The notes beneath the pieces were generated by a model. It was not told where the DNA came from and did not search any database. It saw only the letters and a list, made by a program, of their open reading frames with translations. A DNA stretch of 9,466 nt from Myxococcales bacterium (lineage in GTDB: Bacteria; Myxococcota_A; Polyangia; Polyangiales; Polyangiaceae): NCBI GenBank assembly GCA_013298325.1, contig JAAFHJ010000146.1, positions 1 to 9,466 on the forward strand, in the 5' to 3' direction. Below are positions 5,903 through 9,466 of this stretch, piece after piece (position 1 is the first letter of the stretch; each line of letters starts with the position of its first letter). A program made the position numbers and the translations under genes.

Positions 5903-6058
5903 ATGGGGGGCATGAGCGATTGGCAGGATTGGGAGGGCGCGGCGGACGAACTGCGCGCCCGGGCAGGGCTGGAAGTTGACCCGCAGCGGTATTGCGGTTT
6001 CGCGCCTTTCGGACCCCCGCCGCAGCGTCATCCGAGCCGACGGCTGAAACTATTTTAG
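5903..6058 (+). CDS. Possible small protein, 51 aa
   Basis: A 51-codon ORF from ATG 5903 to TAG 6056-6058, with GGAG at 5894-5897 five bases before the ATG. A second in-frame ATG at 5912 (MSDWQDWEGAADELRARAGL) is also possible. The product has an acidic, Trp-rich helical N-terminus, then VDPQRYCGFAPFGPPPQRH and a basic end SRRLKLF. The last five residues RLKLF look like a degenerate beta-clamp binding motif (QLxLF), a speculative point. It ends one base before the rightward operators and so would need its own upstream promoter, perhaps near the palindrome. Third positions are moderately GC-rich. It could be a genuine small phage gene or chance. Confidence 0.42.
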   Translation: MGGMSDWQDWEGAADELRARAGLEVDPQRYCGFAPFGPPPQRHPSRRLKLF

Positions 6059-6059
6059 T

Positions 6060-6096
6060 GCAGACTCTTGACTGCGCAGACGAAACACTGCATAGT
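6060..6096 (+). promoter_or_regulatory. Rightward early promoter with two abutting 16-bp operators
   Basis: -35 TTGACT (6068-6073), a 17-bp spacer and -10 CATAGT (6091-6096) predict a start near 6103, about 40 bases before the first gene. Two abutting sites O3 6060-6075 (GCAGACTCTTGACTGC) and O4 6076-6091 (GCAGACGAAACACTGC) follow the same GCAG-N8-CTGC form as at the leftward promoter. O3 is the exact reverse complement of O2, and 20 bases (6060-6079) are identical to the minus strand at 5459-5440. The XRE regulator is the obvious candidate ligand. Confidence 0.75.
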
Positions 6097-6143
6097 CCTC
6101 TCATCGACGCAGCGAACAGCCGCCGCGCCGAACGGAGGACGGG

Positions 6144-6410
6144 ATGGCACACGAGAGAAGAACCGACGACGCGCGGCACAGCATCAGCATCGAAACGCAC
6201 ATTGCGGTCGTTACTGCGGCCCACAGGCTCCGCGACGAACACCAGCGCGCCTTCGGCCGCGCAGAGATCCTTGAGGCCGTCGCCGCCAAGAGCGCGCCCG
6301 AGGAAGTGCGCGCCGCGCACCTCGCCGTCGGCCGACTCGACATCGCCGTGAAGACCCTCGTGGCGCTCCTCGCCGAGTACGGCACGAATCCGATCGGCGG
6401 TGCGTGGTGA
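6144..6410 (+). CDS. Hypothetical early protein, 88 aa
   Basis: An 88-aa protein that is the first gene of the rightward early transcript, with a strong Shine-Dalgarno GGAGG (6134-6138) five bases before the ATG. It looks mostly helical: a polar N-terminus (MAHERRTDDARHSISIETHI) and helices around AVVTAAHRLRDEHQ, RAEILEAVAAKS and LDIAVKTLVALLAEYG. I do not recognise a family and see no convincing helix-turn-helix, although its place just after the operator-controlled promoter is where a Cro-like or early control protein often sits. The stop (6408-6410) overlaps the next gene's GTG as GTGA. Confidence 0.78.
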   Translation: MAHERRTDDARHSISIETHIAVVTAAHRLRDEHQRAFGRAEILEAVAAKSAPEEVRAAHLAVGRLDIAVKTLVALLAEYGTNPIGGAW

Positions 6411-6634
6411 GCGCCCGGTTCGAATATGCCACGACGACGGCGATGTGCGACGCCATCAAGGCGGAGCAACTGGTTCCCGTTCAGCCACGTGGTGACGGTT
6501 GGGAAATGTGCGGTTCAAGCGCCGTGCCTGGTGCGCCGAGGGGCGAGTCCGTCGAGGACGAGGGGCGCTACTACACCTTTAAGTTCTCCACTATTCGTGC
6601 CCTCTGGTTCTGGAAGCGTGAGGTGTCGCGATGA
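6407..6634 (+). CDS. Small DUF4177-like protein, 75 aa (rightward paralogue)
   Basis: A 75-aa protein starting at GTG 6407: SARFEYATTTA, central GDGWEMCGSSAVP and C-terminal FSTIRALWFWKREVSR. It is the paralogue of the 77-aa leftward protein at 2833-3066; identity is about half, and long DNA blocks match too, for example around GGGAAATGTGC and TCTGGTTCTGGAAGCG. A GTG one codon earlier (6404) is possible, but 6407 forms a GTGA overlap with the upstream stop and aligns with the paralogue's MSRRYEY. The pattern fits DUF4177-like small proteins; function unknown. As in the paralogue, the REV codons contain GAGGTG, the ribosome binding site for the next gene. Confidence 0.87.
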   Translation: MSARFEYATTTAMCDAIKAEQLVPVQPRGDGWEMCGSSAVPGAPRGESVEDEGRYYTFKFSTIRALWFWKREVSR

Positions 6635-6966
6635 GCGCCCCCGACACCCTCGCGATTGCCCTCGCGGCCCGCGAACTACTTGCCGCCGCCATCGAGGCGC
6701 CACTCGTCGCCGCTGACCGGCACGTGGCCGCCCTCTGCGGCGGGTCCAAGGCGGCCAGACACTACCGCGCGGCACGCCACCGCTACGCGCAAGCGATCGC
6801 CGACGTCCGCACCGAGCGGACCGCGCTTGCCTACCGCCGCGAAAGCTCCGCGCGCATCACGTGGGCCTACGCTGCCGCCGCCCTCGTGGGCAGTGCGCCG
6901 CACGACCAGGTCGAACGCAGAAACGCAGCGCTGAGAGTGTTCCAGGGCGGCGAGGTGGCGGCTTGA
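6631..6966 (+). CDS. Hypothetical protein, 111 aa
   Basis: A 111-aa Ala-rich, probably all-helical protein (LAIALAARELLAAAIEAPLV, then RHYRAARHRYAQAIADVRTER and ITWAYAAAALVG). The hydrophobic stretches are interrupted by charges, so a membrane protein is not obvious. Start ATG overlaps the paralogue's stop as ATGA and uses the GAGGTG within that gene. The last codons contain GAGGTG (6952-6957), a ribosome binding site for the following TTG-start ORF. No family recognised. Confidence 0.78.
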   Translation: MSAPDTLAIALAARELLAAAIEAPLVAADRHVAALCGGSKAARHYRAARHRYAQAIADVRTERTALAYRRESSARITWAYAAAALVGSAPHDQVERRNAALRVFQGGEVAA

Positions 6967-7079
6967 TCCCCCTCGTCTATCGGGGACGACTCGGCGGCCT
7001 GACGGCCTGGCTGGTCGCGTTGACGGGAGCCTACGGCGAGACGCCGCTGGCCCAACTCCGCCGCAAGACGCGGCACTGA
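6963..7079 (+). CDS. Small TTG-start protein, 38 aa
   Basis: A 38-aa ORF starting at TTG 6963 that overlaps the previous stop as TTGA and has GAGGTG (6952-6957) five bases upstream. The product begins MIPLVYRGRLGGLTAWLVAL and ends TGAYGETPLAQLRRKTRH: a short hydrophobic middle and a strongly basic tail. The XTGA overlap, well-placed ribosome site and GC-rich third positions support it despite its small size and rare start codon. It is the last gene before the non-coding stretch. A single weak membrane helix or a membrane- or nucleic-acid-contacting peptide is possible; function unknown. Confidence 0.55.
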   Translation: MIPLVYRGRLGGLTAWLVALTGAYGETPLAQLRRKTRH

Positions 7080-7094
7080 CTCGCCTGCGGACGC

Positions 7095-7109
7095 GCGCCA
7101 TGGTGGCGC
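7095..7109 (+). other. Perfect hairpin after the first rightward gene block
   Basis: GCGCCA (7095-7100) and TGGCGC (7104-7109) form a perfect 6-bp stem with a three-base loop, 15 bases after the stop of the 38-aa ORF. No T-run follows, so it is not a standard intrinsic terminator; it could protect a transcript end. The right arm can alternatively pair with GCGCCGCC at 7251-7258, enclosing the tRNA-like element. Confidence 0.4.
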
Positions 7110-7156
7110 ACCTCGGTTGGTAGCCGCGCGCAGCGGTGGCGAGAACTGCGCTGACA

Positions 7157-7180
7157 GCCGGGAAAGACCGGCGACCTTTT
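7157..7180 (+). terminator. Weak terminator-like hairpin
   Basis: GCCGG (7157-7161) and CCGGC (7168-7172) pair around the loop GAAAGA, followed by GACC and a run of four T (7177-7180). The stem is short and the T-run is offset by four bases, so termination would be weak at best. It lies between the two halves of the rightward arm, directly before the tRNA-like element. Confidence 0.3.
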
Positions 7181-7253
7181 GCCCCGGACAATCCGGTGAT
7201 GATCCCGGTGTTCGCGACCCGGGAATGGGGCGGTTCAAGTCCGCCGCGGGGCG
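7181..7253 (+). ncRNA. tRNA-like element (degenerate tRNA candidate)
   Basis: A 73-base stretch with several tRNA traits: an acceptor-like stem GCCCCG (7181-7186) with CGGGGC (7247-7252); a textbook T-arm GGCGG-TTCAAGT-CCGCC (7229-7245) at exactly the standard position (T54, T55, C56, A58); a short D-arm-like hairpin (7191-7193 with 7201-7203) whose loop contains GG; and a central stem TCCCGG/CCGGGA (7203-7208 with 7219-7224). Against a working tRNA: the central loop has 10 bases instead of 7, position 8 is A instead of T, and the 3' end is GCCG, not CCA. No anticodon can be assigned safely. A decayed tRNA, a tRNA mimic or a structured phage RNA are the options. Confidence 0.35.
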
Positions 7254-7285
7254 CCGCCGGAATACCGGCTTTCAACGAGGTTCCT

Positions 7286-7501
7286 ATGAGCAATGAACAG
7301 CGCACCGCCCGCGAGCGGATTGAGGCCGTCGTGATGGGACTGATCGCCAGCACGAGCGACGAGGCGCGCGGACTGAGTTCCGCGAAAACGGCGGATGACG
7401 TCAGGAGTGCCGCCCTTGCGACCGCGATCGATGCGGCGAATGCCCAGGTCGCGATCCTGGAAATCCTCAACGACCTAAGCCACGGCGCAACCGCCCTTTG
7501 A
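7286..7501 (+). CDS. Hypothetical protein, 71 aa
   Basis: A 71-aa, mostly helical, acidic protein (RTARERIEAVVMGLIASTSD and DDVRSAALATAIDAANAQVA, then ILEILNDLSHGATAL). The start at ATG 7286 follows GAGG (7277-7280) by five bases. The frame is open back to 7136, but that stretch overlaps the hairpin-rich and tRNA-like region and has weaker codon bias, so the downstream ATG is preferred. It is 28 bases ahead of the putative annealing protein and probably in the same transcript. No family recognised. Confidence 0.75.
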   Translation: MSNEQRTARERIEAVVMGLIASTSDEARGLSSAKTADDVRSAALATAIDAANAQVAILEILNDLSHGATAL

Positions 7502-7529
7502 TTCGACCTTTCAAACAACGGAGTTTCCC

Positions 7530-8447
7530 ATGGCTATGACCACTGTTCCGACGAACGCCCCCGCAACCGACACCGCGAAACCGGCACGCATCACTGGCAA
7601 CTATTCCGATTCGGCCACCCTCGGTATCGCCCTTGAGAGCGCATCGGCGCGAGCGCACCTCGTGTCGCCGGTCAACGTTGGCTTTTCGATCCCGATGCTT
7701 CACGAGGTGGCCATCGTCGCCGTCAAGATCTTAGAGGCGGAAGTCTACCCGACGCAGGGCGGCAAGATGGGCCTCACAAAGTCGGCACTTGACCGCATCG
7801 CCATCGCCGCTGGCGTCGAATGGGACCCACGCGAAAGCCGCCGCTTGGACGACGGGAGCGACCCGCTTTTCGTCGAGTACCAGGCCGTCGGCCGCTTCCC
7901 GACGCTCGATGGCTCCTACCGCACGATCACGGGGACGAAGATCATGGATCTCCGCGACGGAAGCGCGCAGATGCGAACGATTCTCGCCGCCAAGAACGGT
8001 GAGAAGACCCTCTCGCAGACGCGAACCTTCATCGGCGAGCACGCCGAGTCAAAGGCGAAAAACCGTGCGATCCGCAGCGGTCTCGGTCTCCGCAGCGGCT
8101 ACACGTCCGACGAACTCAACAAGCCGTTTATCGTCGCGCGCCTCATCTTCAGCGGCCACTCCGACGACCCGGAAGTCCGCAAGATCGTTGCGACGGAGAT
8201 GGTCCGCCAGCGGTTCAGCGCCGAGCGCCAGCTTTACGGTGTCTCCCGCCCGGTCGCTCCCACCAGTGCCCTCCCGGCCGCGCAGTCGATCCCCGCTGGT
8301 TACACGCCGCCGCCGATCTCGACGACGGCCGTGGACGCGGACGACGACTTCCCCGTCGGGAACTACGACGGTGCGTTCGAGCCTCCCGCCGACAGCCGCT
8401 TCGCCCACCGCGGCGACGCCGACGCGGCCGACCAGGGGAAGTTCTGA
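7530..8447 (+). CDS. Putative phage recombination/annealing-type protein
   Basis: A 305-aa protein with a good ribosome site (GGAG 7520-7523) before ATG 7530. The core (about residues 45-237) contains MGLTKSALDRIAIAAGVEWD (80-99), a strand-rich part VEYQAVGRFPTLDGSYRTIT (115-134), and a helix EHAESKAKNRAIRSGLGLRS (170-189) followed by GYTSDELNKPFIVARLIFSG (190-209). I recall this arrangement in uncharacterised phage replication-region proteins; a DNA-annealing (RecT/Rad52-like) role is an inference from the layout and from the next gene, an SbcD-like nuclease. The C-terminal 65 residues are Pro/Ala/Asp-rich and probably disordered, with DADDDFP (269-275), reminiscent of the acidic SSB tail but internal. 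Its stop shares one base with the next ATG (TGATG). Confidence 0.6.
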   Translation: MAMTTVPTNAPATDTAKPARITGNYSDSATLGIALESASARAHLVSPVNVGFSIPMLHEVAIVAVKILEAEVYPTQGGKMGLTKSALDRIAIAAGVEWDPRESRRLDDGSDPLFVEYQAVGRFPTLDGSYRTITGTKIMDLRDGSAQMRTILAAKNGEKTLSQTRTFIGEHAESKAKNRAIRSGLGLRSGYTSDELNKPFIVARLIFSGHSDDPEVRKIVATEMVRQRFSAERQLYGVSRPVAPTSALPAAQSIPAGYTPPPISTTAVDADDDFPVGNYDGAFEPPADSRFAHRGDADAADQGKF

Positions 8448-9466
8448 TGCCCCGCATCCTCTTCCTCGGAGACTCGCACTTCAACGAGCGTTCGCGCTTC
8501 GCGGAGTGCGTCGAGATCCACAACCGAATCGCGGACATCGCCCGCGACGAAGCGGTGGACCTCGTCGTCCACTGCGGCGACGTGTTCGAAGGTCCCCGCG
8601 TCGCCGACCTGACGGAGCGGCGCGCCTTCCGCGCATGGGCGCAGCGGATTACCGCGACGGCGTCGCTCGTCCTCATCCGTGGAAACCACGACCCGCGCGG
8701 CGAACTCGCGGAACTCGCAAGCGTGTTGCCGGATACCTATGCCATCGAGGGCGCGGAAGTCGTGCACATCCCCTACGGCCGCGAGGGGCGAACCATCGCC
8801 CTTGCCGGCATCGCGTGGCCCCATCGCGCGGAGATCATGGCCCACGCCACGAGCCGCGAGGCGGGGGAAGCGACGCTCGCCGACGCGGTGCGCGCCCTCT
8901 TCCTGGGGATCCGCGTCGAGCTCGAACGCCACAGCGGCCCGCGCATCGCCGCCGCTCACGCGATGGTCCGTGGCTCCCAGACGTCGGCGGGGCAGCCTCT
9001 CGTCGGCTGCGACGCGGAGATCGGCGCGGAAGACCTGGCGCTTCTCGGTGTGCCGCTGGTCGTTCTCGGCCACATTCACAAGGATCAGCGGTGGAAGGTC
9101 GGCGACACCGAGATCTTCTACACGGGTAGCCCGCGGCGCACGGCTTACGGCGAGGTGGAAGAGAAGACGGTCATGGTCGCCGACTTCGGCGACGACGGGG
9201 AATTCCTCTGGTCGCGTTTTCTCCCGACCGGCGCCCGGCGCATGGTCCTTGTCGACCTTGCGGAATGCGCAAAGGGTCTTGACCTTGCGCAGTTTGCCGG
9301 TGCCGAAGTTCGGATTCGTTACACCTGCGACGCGGACCGTCAGATCCAGTCTGATCAGGCACTGGAAAAGGCCAAGGCCCTCGCCATCGCGAGCGGCGCG
9401 CACGCGGTCAAAACCGAACTCGTGGTGCGTCACGCGACCCGTGCGAGAGCCCCTGAGGTGACCGAC
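8447..9466 (+). CDS. SbcD/Mre11-like metallophosphoesterase, C-terminus outside window
   Basis: 340 codons, open at the right edge. All calcineurin-type metallophosphoesterase motifs are visible: GDSH with D9 and H11, HCGDVFE with D45, GNHD at 79-82, the lone histidine in AAAHAMV (H171), and GHIHK with H209 and H211. These residues bind two metal ions, usually Mn2+. The order, the spacing and a domain after GHIH fit the SbcD/Mre11 nuclease branch, which trims DNA ends and hairpins together with an SbcC/Rad50-type ATPase; phage relatives act in recombination-dependent replication (T4 gp47). An SbcC-like gene just past the window would be expected, but cannot be seen. ATG 8447 overlaps the preceding stop (TGATG), suggesting coupled translation. 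Confidence 0.88.
   Translation, partial: MPRILFLGDSHFNERSRFAECVEIHNRIADIARDEAVDLVVHCGDVFEGPRVADLTERRAFRAWAQRITATASLVLIRGNHDPRGELAELASVLPDTYAIEGAEVVHIPYGREGRTIALAGIAWPHRAEIMAHATSREAGEATLADAVRALFLGIRVELERHSGPRIAAAHAMVRGSQTSAGQPLVGCDAEIGAEDLALLGVPLVVLGHIHKDQRWKVGDTEIFYTGSPRRTAYGEVEEKTVMVADFGDDGEFLWSRFLPTGARRMVLVDLAECAKGLDLAQFAGAEVRIRYTCDADRQIQSDQALEKAKALAIASGAHAVKTELVVRHATRARAPEVTD

Noticed and set aside
7095..7180. Group I intron or tmRNA in the hairpin-rich stretch
   Set aside because: The conserved P/Q/R/S elements of group I introns and tmRNA end sequences are not seen; only the T-arm-like hairpin is shared.
7136..7285. N-terminal extension of the 71-aa protein back to GTG 7136
   Set aside because: It translates through the tRNA-like and hairpin region (GGSSPP from the T-arm), has weaker third-position bias, and a well-placed GAGG precedes ATG 7286.
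6676..7518. 280-codon minus-strand open frame across the rightward small genes
   Set aside because: Opposes several genes joined by start/stop overlaps and the hairpin region; composition is shadow-like and it has no ribosome site context.
7789..9129. 446-codon plus-strand open frame
   Set aside because: Arg-rich low-complexity translation overlapping the annealing-type and metallophosphoesterase genes, which carry the recognisable sequence in other frames.
8363..9433. 356-codon minus-strand open frame
   Set aside because: Antisense to the metallophosphoesterase with all its catalytic motifs on the plus strand; no motif in this reading.
1..9466. CRISPR array, insertion sequence or integrase/attachment genes
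   Set aside because: No regularly spaced repeats, transposase motifs or recombinase motifs were found; the only repeats are the 32-bp pair, the operators, the 17-bp junctions and the paralogous genes.

Overview
The window looks like the early control and DNA-metabolism region of a temperate phage or prophage from a high-GC bacterium. The evidence is two long, tightly packed operons running away from a central control region, almost every junction being a 1-4 base overlap, together with phage-type cargo: a SNF2/DEAD-like helicase next to a DNA methyltransferase, a dUTPase, an Ea22-like protein, a small XRE regulator, many small unknown proteins, and a recombination-type gene followed by an SbcD-like nuclease. 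No structural, lysis or integrase genes are present, and the host cannot be named from the sequence.

Leftward arm (minus strand, 5416 down to 1): an 89-aa XRE regulator, a Cys-rich 111-aa protein, an 88-aa unknown, a nucleoside deoxyribosyltransferase-like protein, an Ea22-like protein with a zinc ribbon, a 95-aa unknown, a 77-aa DUF4177-like protein, a 107-aa protein, a dUTPase with an extra N-terminal segment, a helicase, and a DNA methyltransferase that leaves the window at position 1. After the first junction (3-base gap) every pair overlaps by 1 or 4 bases, so this is probably one translationally coupled transcript.

Central control region (about 5417-6143): two abutting pairs of 16-bp operators with the form GCAG-N8-CTGC, one pair on the leftward promoter and one on the rightward promoter, placed identically relative to each -35 and -10. 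Between them lie a start-less coding-like fragment, a 40-bp imperfect palindrome flanked by two 32-bp direct repeats, and a 51-aa small ORF. The leftward promoter would start transcription at the A of the regulator's ATG, so that message appears leaderless.

Rightward arm (plus strand, 6103 to the end): an 88-aa unknown, a 75-aa DUF4177-like protein that is a clear paralogue of the 77-aa protein in the other arm, a 111-aa unknown, a 38-aa TTG-start ORF, a roughly 200-bp hairpin-rich non-coding stretch with a tRNA-like T-arm and acceptor stem, a 71-aa unknown, a 305-aa protein that may be a single-strand annealing or recombination factor, and an SbcD-like metallophosphoesterase that runs off the right edge.

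Likely logic: the XRE protein probably binds the four operators, controlling its own operon and the rightward early operon. The leftward cargo handles nucleotide pools and DNA modification. The rightward cargo handles recombination or replication. Family calls come from motifs read by eye; no database search was possible.
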